Shown piece after piece: positions 48,034 through 58,445 of a stretch of 64,000 bases of DNA. Source of the DNA: Aquarana catesbeiana (taxonomy: Eukaryota; Chordata; Amphibia; Anura; Ranidae); the NCBI RefSeq assembly GCF_042186555.1, contig NC_133325.1, positions 675,196,802 to 675,260,801 on the forward strand, written 5' to 3'. The translations under genes and the position numbers were made by a program. The notes below the pieces were generated by a model. That model saw only the letters and a program-made list of their open reading frames with translations, made no database searches and was not told where the DNA came from. Position 1 is the stretch's first letter; each line of letters begins with the position of its first letter.

Positions 48034-48843
48034 TGTAGCATCCTGATGCTTAGGCAGGTTGGCTATTAAATTTATCTGCCAAGTAATAGTTGCCTTGGCC
48101 AATTGATAGGAGGTCAATTGATTTCACCCTAATTCTTAAATTGCTGCACTTCTCACTTCTGTCACTAGATGGGCAGGAATTTCCTTGGGTTCCTTGGCCT
48201 GCTGGGAGACCCTGTTTATTTGGGTGGAGTCAGGTGATCGGAGTTCTGTGCCACCTGGACGGCTGTCTGGGTGGATGTGTGTTGTAATGCCCTGAGTTGC
48301 TAGGCGGTCCCTTGCCTATCCCGGGAACGTCTGGCTGCTAGGCCGTCTGAAGGCCTATCCAGAAGCAAGAGAGCAGCGTATGGTTGGGACTGCGGCTTGC
48401 AGTCCAACCAGAAGTAAAGGTTCTGCGGGCTGGGGAACCAGTTGTGGTCAGAGGTAGAAGGAAAGCTGTCGCCACTAAGGGACCATCCACCTTGTTACCA
48501 GAGACCAACATGAGTAAGCTGAGGCTAGTACCAGAGCAGATTTCGCCAAGTGCCAAGTCGGGGACCCAGCGGGACAGCTGAGGTGACGCTTGTGGAGTAC
48601 CAAGCCAGGGACCTAACGTGTCAGCAGGGGGGAAGCTTGAGGAGTATCCGTGAGTGCCAAGCCAGGGACCCAGTGGTGAAGTGGGGGTGACGCTTGAGGA
48701 AGATACTGAGTGCTAGATTGGAAGAGCTCAAGGGATCCAGAGGTAGTGGGTAGATCAGTAAGTCTAGTGAAAGACTGAGGGCTCAGTGGAAGTAAAGTTC
48801 TACAATAGGAGATTGTAGAAGAAGTTGTTAGAAACTGTTACAA
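48034..48843 (+). mobile_element. 3' LTR (3'-truncated)
   Basis: It begins TGTAGCATCC, the inverted complement of the 5' LTR end. From 48235 it aligns with 21989-22605, for example tccagaagcaagagagcagc and gaaagctgtcgccactaagg in both. It breaks off at about 48843 (...aaactgttacaag), where unrelated sequence starts, so the last ~340 bp including the poly(A) signal are missing. The visible mismatches and indels against the 5' copy indicate an old insertion. Confidence 0.85.
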
Positions 48844-49382
48844 GAGAGATACAAATAAAAGCACAGTCACCTTCGCTACACCACCATGGTTTTTGGGAAC
48901 TGAAGAGGAGTAAAGAAAACTCCTCAATTCAGAAAAGGAACACCATCACATCATTGGGAAAAGTCAACCATTGAGGTGTGTCTCTCTAGATCAGAGGCAG
49001 CATACAGTGGGGACGGAAAGTATCCAGACCCCCTTAAATTTTTCACTCTTTGTTATATTGCAGCCATTTGCTAAAATCATTTAAGTTTATTTTTTTCCTC
49101 ATTAATGTACACACAGCACCCCATATTGACAGAAAAAGACAGAATTGTTGACATTTTTGCAGATTTATTAAAAAAGAAAAAATGAAATATCACATGGTCC
49201 TAAGTATTCAGACCCTTTGCTGTGACACTCATATATTTAACTCAGGTGCTGTCCATTTCTTCTGATCATCCTTGAGATTGTTCTACACCTTCAGTTGAGT
49301 CCAGCTGTGTTTGATTATACTGATTGGACTTAATTAGGAAAGCTACACACCTGTCTATATAAGATCTTACAGCTCACAGTGC

Positions 49383-50849
49383 ATGTCAGAGCAAATGAGA
49401 ATCATGAGGTCAAAGGAACTGCCTGAAGAGCTCAGAGACAGAATTGTGGCAAGGCACAGATCTGGCCAAGGTTACAAAAATGTTTCTGCTGCACTTAAGG
49501 TTCCTAAGAGCACAGTGGCCTCCATAATCCTTAAATGGAAGACGTTTGGGATGACCAGAACACTTCCTAGAGCTGGCCGTCTGGCCAAACTGAGCTCGGG
49601 GGAGAAGAGCCTTGGTGAGAGAAGAACCCAGGGATCACTGTGCCTGAGCTCCAGAGATGCAGTCGGGAGATGGGAGAAAATTGTAGAAAGTCAACCATCA
49701 CTGCAGCCCTCCACCAGTCGGGGCTTTATGGCAGAGTGGCCCGACGGAAGCCTCTCCTCAGTGCAAGACACATGAAAGCCCACATGGAGTTTGCTAAAAA
49801 ACACCTGAAGGACTCCAAGATGGTGAGAAATAAGATTCTCTGGTCTGATGAGACCAAGATAGAAATTTTTGGCCTTAATTCTAATGCCCCGTACACACGG
49901 TCAGACATTGATCGGACATTCCAACAACAAAATCCTAGGATTTTTTCCGACGGATGTTGGCTCAAACTTGCCTTGCATACACACGGTCACACAAAGTTGT
50001 CGGAAAATCCGATCATTCTGAACGCGGTGACGTAAAACACGTACGTCGGGACTATAAACGGGGCAGTAGCCAATAGCTTTCATCTCTTTATTTATTCTGA
50101 GCATGCGTGGCACTTTGTGCATCGGATTTGTGTACACACGATCGGAAATTCCGACAACGGATTTTGTTGACGGAAAATTTTATAGCCTGCTCTCAAACTT
50201 TGTGTGTCGGAAAATCCGATGGAAAATGTGTGATGGAGCCTACACACGGTCGGAATTTCCCACAACAAGGTCCTATCACACATTTTCCATCGGAAAATCC
50301 GACCGTGTGTACGGGGCATTAGCGGTATGTGTGGAGAAAACCAGGCACTGCTCATCAGCTGTCCAATACAGTCCCAACAGTGAAGCATGGTGGTGACAGC
50401 ATCATGCTGTGGGGGTGTTTTTCAGCTGCAGGGACAGGACGACTGGTTGCAACTGAGGGAAAGATGAATGCGGCCAAGTACAGGGAGATCCTGGACGAAA
50501 ACCTTTTCCAGAGTGCTCAGGACCTCAGACTGGACCGAAGGTTTACCTTCCAACAAGACAATGACCCTAAGCACACACCTAAAATAACAAAGGAGTGGCT
50601 TCAGGACACTTTGTGACTGTTCTTGAATGGCCTAGCCAGAGCCCTGACTTAAACCCAGTTGAGCATCTCTGGAGAGACCTAAAAATGGCTGTCCACCAAC
50701 GTTTACCATCCAACCTGACAGAACTGGAGAGGATCTGCAAGGAGGAATGGCGGAGGATCCCCAAATCCAGGTGTGAAAATCTTGTTGCATCTTTGCCAAA
50801 AAGACTCATGGCTGTATTAGATCAAAAGGGTGCTTCTACTAAATACTGA
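49383..50849 (+). pseudogene. Tc1-like transposase, split by a MITE
   Basis: The N-terminal domain starts at 49383 or the internal ATG that follows ('LPEELRDRIVARHRSGQGYK', 'STVASIILKWK'). A frameshift near 49600-49640 moves to a second frame through 'GLYGRVARRKPLL' and 'LWSDETKIEIFGLN' (first catalytic Asp). The Harbinger MITE interrupts the gene at 49885. Coding resumes at ~50322 with 'HGGDSIMLWGCFS' and 'FQQDNDPKHTPK' (second Asp). Another frameshift near 50600 precedes 'SQSPDLNPVEHLWRDL' (third acid) and the normal end at 50849. All three catalytic residues survive, so decay is by frameshift and insertion. The family mobilises DNA by cut and paste. Confidence 0.92.
49885..50318. mobile_element. 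Harbinger MITE, same family as the 53.4-kb element
   Basis: TGCCCCGTACACACGGTC and its inverted copy at the right end are flanked by TAA (49882-49884) and TTA (50319-50321), a near 3-bp duplication. Both subterminal regions align with the ends of the large Harbinger element (for example ctaggattttttccgacgga and catcggaaaatccgaccgtg in both). It is a 434-bp deletion derivative of that family. Confidence 0.9.
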
Positions 50850-51398
50850 GCAAAGGGTCTGAATACTTAAGACTATGTGATATTTCAGTTTTTCTTTTTT
50901 AATAAATCTGCAAAAATGTCAACAATTCTGTGTTTTTCTGTCAATATGGGTTGCTGTGTGTACATTATTGAGGGAAAAAAATGGACTTAAATGATTTTAG
51001 CAAATGGCTGCAATATAACAAAGAGTGAAACATTTAAGGGGGTCTTAATACTTTCCGTCCCCACTGTATATAGAAAAAGGATAAAGTCCAAGAGGAATCT
51101 TCAAAGAGAGACAGCCAGTGATAAAAAAACTATTTTTTTTTTTTTTAGAAAAAAACACAAATTTAAATTTAACAGATAAAAAATGCACCTCCACCACATT
51201 CATTTAAAATTTGACAACGTTGTCAAGGCACAGGTAGCTACCACATTCATTCAAACTTCACACTCTCATCCTAAACAACTGAGCTGAAATAAACTAATAT
51301 GCTGGGGTAAGTGTCTGCTGTGTTGCAAGAGCGATAGCATACACAATACAGCATGTAATGCAGAAACAGTCCCGCTTTTTAGTCTTCAGTGTGGGAAT

Positions 51399-51670
51399 CA
51401 TAGGTGTGCGCAGCCTAATGCATTAGGGTGTGCACCCTTAAGCTCAAACATACATGCATGTGTATTATCTACATATATATGACCCCAGAACATTGATCTC
51501 CCTGCTGGCATAGTGAAAGAGAAAAGGATAAACATTTCTCTTATGGCAGAGTCGGTAAGAGGGAGATCTTTCCCATGTTTCTGTTGCTACACAGAACGAT
51601 AACACTAATGCGCATGGGGGGATTAGGGTGTGCCTGGGCACACCTGGCACACCCTGTGCGCACGCCTATG
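51399..51670. mobile_element. hAT MITE, 272 bp, exact 8-bp duplication
   Basis: CATAGGTGTGCGCAG and the complement of CTGTGCGCACGCCTATG form the TIRs. GTGGGAAT is duplicated exactly at 51391-51398 and 51671-51678. The interior is non-coding. Confidence 0.88.
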
Positions 51671-51678
51671 GTGGGAAT

Positions 51679-52689
51679 AGAGGAGTGTGATCCAAAATTA
51701 GACCTTTCATCAGACTGAGGCTTAATAATCCTCAGAATGGAACCCTGTACTGGGGTAGCAAGGAATCTTTGTATTGTGTATAGAAAGTTAGTTACAGCTG
51801 ATGCGGCTCTCTACTCCCATTGAGAAACAGAGTCCTCTGCATTTACCGCTGGAGCAGATACTATCTAGCAATAAAATATATGTCTGTTCAGTTGTATGGT
51901 GATGCATAAATCAGATCCCAAAGTGTGACAGGAACCTAAGAAAAAGCTCACCGCTCTGCAGACTGCCAAGCTATCATGCTGGTATGGAAACAGTGTCCTC
52001 GCTGAATGAGATGGAAAGAGAGAGGAGGAAAGTCGTCTCACTCACAGGCTTCTGCCGCTGGCGTATCACATTGTATCACCCTGCAATCCCTGCTCTCTTC
52101 AATAGATTGCTTGCAAGTTTAAATTAACATTCAGGGGTGTCAGATAGGAGAATGTCCGTGGTAGACAGTCTGTGTCCTCACTACACTGGGTGTGGGGGCG
52201 TCAAGGTGAGTTTCTTCAGAGCATGGAAAGATGGCTCCTTAAATATCCCTAATCAAGTTAATTGGCATCCTCTGGGATTGCCAAACACTCAAATTCTTCC
52301 AATTAACGAACAAATAGCACATATATTCACATGAGGACATCCCATCCATCCCATCTCCATTTACTGTTCTGGAAGGGCAGGTAGATTTAGATCAAACAGG
52401 TAAATAAGACAGACAAACAGAGCAGAACCAGGGTAGGGCTCAAATATGTCAATTCACTATACAGAGAGTAAATTTGATGTCATAAAGCACCATATATATA
52501 TATAGGCATACTCACATAACCACACAGTATTAGGGTAAAGCAAAGAAATAATGTATATACAGTGCTAAGTGCTTATACCGGGTGGGGAGGGGGTTTGTAG
52601 TTCCAGGATGGAACGTCAACACTGGAGACTGCTTAAGCTCACAGTGTCCAGCGAAAAGGTCCCAGCCATGCTTGTGTATAGATGTCATT
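51679..52689. other. unassigned, possibly Penelope 3' flank
   Basis: No coding sequence. A short phrase (tttactgttc(c/t)(a/g)gaa(a/g)g(a/g)cag) appears near 52362 and 52697, hinting at a small repeat around the 3' end of the Penelope-like element. Confidence 0.35.
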
Positions 52690-53417
52690 AAATCTTTACT
52701 GTTCCAGAAAGACAGATAGGTTGCATTCAGTGTTCAACCCCGAGGGTTGAAGACTCCCTAAATTAAAGATCCACATCTTTTCCTTCTGTAAAAGTATTCT
52801 GTTGAAATCCCCTCTTCTCTGGGGAAGGTTAAGTCTGTAGATACCTTTAACCAGGAGTCCTTTAGGGTCCCCCCCATGAAAGTTGACAAAATGTTGTGCT
52901 AGGGGGCGGTCATCGTCCTTCTTTTGGATACTTTGAATGTGTTCACCAATTCAAATTTTAAGCTGTTTCTTAGTTTTGCCCACATAGTACTTACCACACG
53001 GGCAAATCAACATATAAATTACCTGTGTGGTTGAGCAATTAATAAAGTTCTGTATCTTGATTCTCTTCTTCCCATCAGAGCTGGTGAACACATCTGTCCT
53101 ATCTACAGATTTGCAGATAGTACATCTCCCACAAGGATGCATAGCTTTAATAGGAGGAAGGTCAGTTAGCCAGTTGGTGGTAGTCGACCTCTGATATTCA
53201 GAGTGAGTTAGACTGCCCCCAAGATTTGGGGATCTGCGTGCAGAGAAGAGAAGACAATCCCCAACAATCTCTCCCAGAAACGGCGATCCTTATCGGATGT
53301 GCCAATGGTTGTTGAGGATGTCTTTAACCTGGTACCATTGGGACCCAAATCTTGTGATAATCCTAATTGGGGCATTATGTAGATCGTCATGTTTGGAACC
53401 TGAAGTTATGTATAATA
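52690..53417 (-). pseudogene. Penelope-like linker and GIY-YIG endonuclease, decayed
   Basis: After the Harbinger boundary the minus strand continues with 'VKDILNNHW', changes frame, then gives 'HPCGRCTICKSV' (Cys pair of the linker) and 'TTQVIYMLICPCGKYYVGKT', the GIY-YIG core (VIYMLIC...YYVG). The next Arg codon is TGA (LKI-stop, near 52949), a likely CpG transition. The frame then stays recognisable through 'DDDRPLAQHFVNFHGGDPKG' and an 'RRGDFN..LLQKEKMWIF' block to about 52750, before another stop. In the family this domain nicks target DNA for reverse transcription. Frameshifts and stops make it non-functional. Confidence 0.85.
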
Positions 53418-53889
53418 GGGCGTACACACGGTCGGACTTTGTTCGGACATTCCGACAACAAAATCCTAGGATTTTTTCCGACGGATGTTGGCTCAAACTT
53501 GTTTTGCCTACACACGGTCGCACAAAGTTGTCGGAATTTCCGATCGCCAACAACGCGGTGACGTACACCACGTACGACGAGACTAGAAAAGGCTGGTTCA
53601 GAACCAAGCGCGGCACCCTTTGGGCTCCTTTTGCTAATCTCGTGTTAGTAAAAGTTTGGTGAGAGACGATTCGCGCTTTTTCAGACTCGTGGCTTTCAGA
53701 TCGTTTTCTGACGTTCAGTTTGTGCTTATGGGTTTGTATCTGCTCTTCAGTGCATGCAGTCAGTTCGTATCGGAGTTTTCTGTGTGATCTTGCCTGCTCG
53801 TTGCTGTTTTTCAGGTCGCTCTTCACAGGCCTTGCTGTTCTTCAGTGCGTTCTGTTACTTCGTTCTGAGCAGCCGACCGTTTTCTAGCC

Positions 53890-54366
53890 ATGTTTCGTAT
53901 GCGTACTCCCCGTAGAGTTCGTGCTGTGCGGGGGCTTGGTGTTGGGGTCCTGACCTTGACACAAGTTCAGTCCATGAACAGGGTGGGGAGGAGTTCATGG
54001 ACCAAGAATTGGTTGCTTCAGCTTGACCAGTTCTCTCATATGCCTTTGCTCCGTGATATCCGTGAGAATAATCCTGATGATTTCAGGAACTTTCTCAGGA
54101 TGACGGACCCAGTGTTTCACCGTTTGTTGGCTTTGCTGACCCCTTATATTAGCAGGCAGGATACCTGCATGAGGCAAGACATCACTCCGGAGCAGAGGTT
54201 GGTCGCTACCTTGCGGTATTTGGCCACAGGGAGAAGTCTGCAGGACCTCAAGTTCTCGACAGGCATCTCCCCCCAGGCTCTTCTTTGTGGACATTTACTG
54301 TTTGTGTTTGTTTTAGCTGACCCTGACAGAAATGTGTGGAGTGCAGAAAATGTCGTGATTGTGTAA
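53890..54366 (+). pseudogene. Harbinger transposase, N-terminal part only
   Basis: 158 codons from a start preceded by a plausible leader. 'DFRNFLRMTDPVFHRLLALL' and 'DTCMRQDITPEQRLVATLRY' then 'FSTGISPQAL' follow the HARBI1-like N-terminal helix-turn-helix region. After residue ~136 the sequence leaves the family and runs to a stop at 54366. A tgtttgtgtttgttttag stretch there looks like a splice acceptor, so an internal deletion may have fused intron and exon ends. The whole DDE nuclease domain is missing, so the element cannot move itself. Confidence 0.85.
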
Positions 54367-54848
54367 CCTTATACAAAGCACTGTTGGCTGTTATTTACTA
54401 AATGCAAAGACACTTTTCACTACAAGTGCACTTGCAACTGCACTGAAACTGCACTTGTAGTGCAAAGTGGATTTCCCCTTAGGAAATAACCCCCATTTTC
54501 TCATAAAACAACAATTACATCACCCCAAAAGTGTTGTAGCGTTGAGACAATAATCCACACATTCTTGATGAACAATCTTTTTAATACCTGCACAATCACA
54601 TGTGCATTTACCAAAGGTTTTTCTGACAAGCCAACATGTTTGTTGTATAACAATTTTTGTGGTGTCATTATCCAAAATCAAAATGTGCATTTTATTGAAA
54701 ACAGGCCTGTGTAAAACCCACAAGAAAGACACAAATCTTGATCTTACAAAGTTCACATTTGGTAGAACTGGAAGGCAATATCAGACATGAGTATTTAGGA
54801 ACTGTGTTTGATATTGCGTTCAGATGGGGGGAAATCACCCCTGGAAAA

Positions 54849-55059
54849 GCCAAATTTGGAAGATGCACACAAATTTCACAATGTCAACATGTGCTATCTG
54901 CCATCAGGGGGGATCAAGGGACGTGTTTTGGGGGAGAAAGCCCTTCCTCACCGCTACTTTATTATTGAGGAAGGGGTTGCACCCCCAAAACGCGTCCATT
55001 GATCTCCGTGATGGCAGATAGCACATGTTGACACACTGTGTGCATCCTCCAAATTTGGC
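54849..55059. repeat. inverted repeat (MITE-like hairpin) inside Harbinger
   Basis: Arms 54849-54950 and 54966-55059 are imperfect complements (for example tcaacatgtgctatctgcca against tggcagatagcacatgttga) around a 15-bp loop. It includes the frog-repeat word 'gaggaaggggttgcacccccaaaacgcgtcc' split over the right arm. It lies between the transposase and Myb-like remnants. Confidence 0.85.
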
Positions 55060-55128
55060 TTTGGGAAAAATCACAAAAACATTTCGCACATTGTAGCAGA
55101 CAAAAGAAGAAAGTGATTTGGAGGGGTT

Positions 55129-56457
55129 TTAAACTCGCCCCAAAACATCAATGATGTTTTTATATTTTGGAATAACATCATTGATGTTTTGCTTGATGTT
55201 TTCCAATTGTAAATTACACCCCATGATCTCCCCGATCACGATCTGGGCACTTTCGGATGTGAAAGGATCTGGATCCACAACCTCACGATCACCTAAAAAG
55301 AGAGGAAACCCAAAATAAATTAGGTTTCAAAAAAATGCCGCCATCCATCTCTTATCGGAGCCTGTGGTTGCAGACACTCACCTGTTGTGGTGACTACTTC
55401 CACCACGTCTTCATCCTCCTGCTCATCTTGTGTTGGGGGGATTTCCCCTTCTTCCAGAGGGGGGGGGCTCTGGTCTCCTCGGATGAGGGGTGTCCTCCGA
55501 GTCTTTTCTCCCCTATGTAAAACAAAAATGGTATAATTAGCACACAGATATTTAATGTCAGAACTATAAAGATGAAACATTGCTTGGAAGTGGGGTACAA
55601 TTGTCTATTTTAGCCAAGTTCCAAGATGTATATTTTTTATTGCCCTTTGTCAAGCTGCAATACTTTACCTGTTTGGTAAAAGCTTCACAGATGTAGCCCC
55701 CCCTATAGTATACACTGGGGCACCTGTGTGGCCCCCCTAATAAAAATGGTGTTCTTGTGTCCCACACTAGTGCTCCAGTGTCCAGATGTGAAAACAGCTG
55801 CTGAGTGTCCTCTCCTTACACACAATCTAGTTTGCATTTCATTCTAGTAACAAAGCCATCTACACAACCCAATTCTTTGAAGACAAGTATAGGGCGTCAA
55901 AATGGTGGCCAAATGCATATGGCCTAAACAATGTTATTTTATCGTCCGAAATAACAATGTGTGATCCGAACGAATAATGTGCCCATGAACATGAAAGTTG
56001 CCATTTTAAACTGTACAACAGTTCCTAAAAGCACATGGAGCAGCATGAACGTCATAAACATAAAGAATAGGAACACAGCACAACTACTTACTTTTTTGCA
56101 GCACTCTCCGGATCTTTCTGTACTGCTCATGTTCTCGTAATTTCAGGTCCGACCACCGCTTCCTGAGCTGATTTTCGATCGTCATACCCTGAATTTCCGG
56201 TGCAGACTCCTGACCACTTTCGCCATGATCTTGGCCTTTCGGACATTGGGGTTGGGGTAAGGCCCATACTTTCCATCATAGTCGGCCTTCTTCAGGATGT
56301 CCACCATCTCCAACATCTCCCCAAAGGACATATTTGAGTCCTTTAATCTCCTTCTGGATCGGGACGTTTCAGGCTCCAGCCTTTCCTCCTCCTCCTCCTC
56401 CTCGTTGCTACAATTAGCACGATCCTGCTGTCTATCCGCCATGTGCTCTTCCCCCAC
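55129..56457 (-). pseudogene. Harbinger Myb-like (trihelix) protein gene, decayed
   Basis: Three exons can be read: 56457-56092, donor GTAAGT; 55512-55382, acceptor TAG and donor GTGAGT; 55292-55129, acceptor TTTTTAG, ending GRV-TAA. Exon 1 begins with an acidic Glu run, then the Myb/trihelix block 'FGEMLEMVDILKKADYDGKY' and 'NVRKAKIMAKVVRSLHRKF'. TGA at 56182-56184 (probably CGA before) stops it, and a 1-base loss just after shifts the frame before 'QLRKRWSDLKLREHEQYRKI'. Exon 2 has a second shift at a C8 run near 55460. The family member would bind the element's DNA and recruit the transposase. Exon borders are inferred from splice signals and phase. Confidence 0.85.
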
Positions 56458-56520
56458 TGCGCCGAACGAAAAGGGGCGGGGAATAGACTAGAAAGAACGT
56501 CAGGGGCGGGCGGAGTTATA

Positions 56521-56730
56521 CGCATGCGCAGTGTGTATAAATCATAACGCGCGCGTCTTACGTACGATCTGTGAGCGGAGGAAGGAGCATCGGAGACGCC
56601 GATCGTGCTAACGAAGGTAGGATCTAAACTTGGGCCTATACTGCTTCGAAATGGAAGCCTATATTGTAACAAGATTAGGGGAGTTTGGCCTGACATTAGG
56701 CTTTGTCTTGTGTTGTGTCTTACAGAGAAA
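56521..56730 (+). promoter_or_regulatory. divergent promoter, TATA box and 5'-UTR intron of MADF gene
   Basis: TATAAAT at 56536-56542 lies between the divergent Myb-like and MADF-type genes. Downstream, AAG|GTAGGA (donor, 56617) and tgtgtcttacag (acceptor ending 56725) frame a 109-bp 5'-UTR intron ending six bases before the ATG. The ~150-bp GC-rich intergenic gap suggests a shared bidirectional promoter. Confidence 0.55.
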
Positions 56731-57931
56731 ATGGATGCGTTCAACGACCACAATTTCCTGCCCCTGTTCATAGACAAGTACAGGGAGCTGCCCTGTCTGT
56801 GGCAAGTGAGACACCCCCACTATAATCACAAACAGAAGAGGCAGGCAGCGCTGGAGAAACTGCTGGAGTTGGTGAAGCCGGTGGTCCCCACAGCAACCAT
56901 TCCTTATTTGAAAGCTAAAATTGGTGGCCTGAGGAGCACATATCTGAGGGAGCGCAAGAAGGTCACAGATTCCCAGAGGCCCGGAGCTGCAGCAGATGAC
57001 ATTCATGTCCCCAGGCTGTGGTACTACGAGAGACTGCGATTTCTGTCAGACCACACTGAAGTCAGGGAATCCCTCTCCACTCTTCCTTCCACTCTTCCTT
57101 CCACCCCAGCTGAAGCTTCCGATGTCCAACCTGGGCCTTCCAGCCAGGAAGAAGTGGAGGAGCCCAGCTGGAGTCAGGTATAGCATTCTTCTACAGATTT
57201 CTGGGCAATAAAGAAATTATGTTTACTAGATGTTATTATTGATCACTAATTGCTGATTGAAAGTGCTTTACATATCAATACACAGTAGTAGGCACCCAAA
57301 ATTGGGAAAAGAATGAAAACTGCTGGGCTCAGAAGGATAGTCTGTTATATTTGTTAACATTCAATTTGCAGCAGTCAGGAGGTGAAAATTGTGTGTGATT
57401 GATGAATAAAAAACTAAAACTATGTCCCTTTTTCATACACAGGAAGACCTCAGCCAGGAGGAGGTTGTGGAATGTGGCAGCCAGGAGGAGGCGGGGATTA
57501 GTGGCAGCCAGGAGGAGGCGGGGCTAAGTTGCAGCCAGGAGAAGCCTGGGACCAGTCGCAGCCTGACTGAGTCTCAGGTTCCTCCCCTCCGCCTTCCATA
57601 CAAAAGGGCCAGGAAGGCCACTCCGAGTCCCGTGCAGGATTCAGCATACAGGCTGATCCAGGAGGCTTCGGCGTCCCTCAGAGCCTTCCCCAGTCCTGAA
57701 GAGGCCTTTGCCTGCATGGCTGCCACAAAATTGCAGGGCATGCAGGAGGGCCAACGCAAGATCTCTGAGGACCTGATTTATAAAGTCCTACGTAAGGGGT
57801 TGAGTGGGGAACTGACACACAAGACGGATGTCATGGAGAGGGACGATCCTCCTCCTCCTACTCCTGCTGCCACAACTAGACCACCACAGCCAAAGCCTGG
57901 AAGGAAGCGTGGAGGGAAGACCAAAGAGTGA
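56731..57931 (+). CDS. MADF-domain protein of Harbinger element (2 coding exons)
   Basis: Exon 56731-57177 (149 codons, phase 0) joins exon 57443-57931 via CAG|GTATAG and tttcatacacag, giving 311 aa with no stop or frameshift. Residues ~8-95 form a MADF-type (Myb/SANT-like) DNA-binding domain: 'FLPLFIDKYRELPCLWQV', 'KQKRQAALEKLLELV', 'LKAKIGGLRSTYLRERKKV', with 'DDIHVPRLWYYERLRFLSD' closing it. A Ser/Pro/Glu tail follows with 'GSQEEAG' repeats (~155-175), a helical BESS-like patch (~235-275) and a basic C-terminus (KPGRKRGGKTKE). The start is set by the 5'-UTR splice acceptor six bases upstream; an upstream in-frame ATG at 56605 lies across the UTR intron. Poly(A) signal at 58184. By analogy it may bind element DNA; whether it is expressed is unknown. 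Confidence 0.8.
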
Positions 57932-57940
57932 TGACCCTGG

Positions 57941-58170
57941 GTTCAGTCTGGTCTGACAGAATCTGCAGTCTCTCGTATGACCACAGCCTGGGGACACAGA
58001 TGTCATCTGCTGCTTTCCGGATCTCTGGGACTTCTGGACCAGACTGCCCTCCCTTAGATAAGGACTCCTCAGGCCACCAATTTTGCTTTGAAATAATTGA
58101 TGTGTGCCCTGGGGGCACAAGGCTTCACCCACTTCTGCAGTTTCTCCAGCGTTGCCTCCCTCTTTGTTTA
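57941..58170 (-). pseudogene. inverted partial copy of the MADF exon in the 3' UTR
   Basis: Read on the minus strand this segment matches exon positions ~56829-57066: gagaaactg, aaaattggtggcctgaggag, agcagatgac, gtccccaggctgtgg and gagactgc.atttctgtcaga recur in order. It encodes broken versions of the same domain ('DDICVPRLWSYERLQILSD'). It starts ten bases after the MADF stop codon. The divergence (roughly a fifth of positions by eye) suggests it derives from a related rather than identical gene. Confidence 0.85.
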
Positions 58171-58183
58171 GTTGTGAGCCCTT

Positions 58184-58189
58184 AATAAA
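58184..58189 (+). terminator. poly(A) signal of the MADF gene
   Basis: AATAAA about 250 bp past the stop codon, followed by T-rich and then tgtgtgtgtttt GU-rich sequence, the usual mRNA 3'-end layout. Confidence 0.65.
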
Positions 58190-58413
58190 ATTTTTTTAGG
58201 GAAATTCTACTCTCCTGTGTGTGTTTTCATCCAAAAAGGACAGTTTGTTGGTGAGGATTCAGGTACATTTCTAAAGTACAATGTGAAATTAACAAGGGAC
58301 AACAACACCAAACAATCTCCTACAGATTAAATAGAACAACATATTAGTGGAGTTGTGGGAACTTGTCACCAAAAACACACACAAACATTTTTGGGAGTAC
58401 AAATCAAAATCAC

Positions 58414-58439
<26 letters not shown>
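58414..58439. repeat. poly(A) tract
   Basis: A run of about 25 A bases in the non-coding right part of the Harbinger element. Confidence 0.9.

Positions 58440-58445
<6 letters not shown>

Larger units (their letters stand above)
49005..51066 (+). mobile_element. Tc1-like element with ~225-bp TIRs
   Basis: CAGTGGGGACGGAAAGTAT (left) and ATACTTTCCGTCCCCACTG (right) are inverted repeats flanked by TA (49003-49004 and 51067-51068). The TIRs continue inward for ~225 bp, through the tgacagaaaaagacagaattg region and its complement. Without the Harbinger MITE at 49885-50318 the element is ~1.63 kb, normal for Tc1. Confidence 0.95.

Noticed and set aside
55320..55580. Separate 86-aa acidic gene on the minus strand
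   Set aside because: It is exon 2 of the decayed Harbinger Myb-like gene read through its flanking introns.
56605..56730. Upstream ATG at 56605 as the MADF gene start
   Set aside because: A donor (GTAGGA at 56617) and an acceptor (tgtgtcttacag ending at 56725) mark this as a 5'-UTR exon and intron. The first ATG after the acceptor gives the usual MADF N-terminus.
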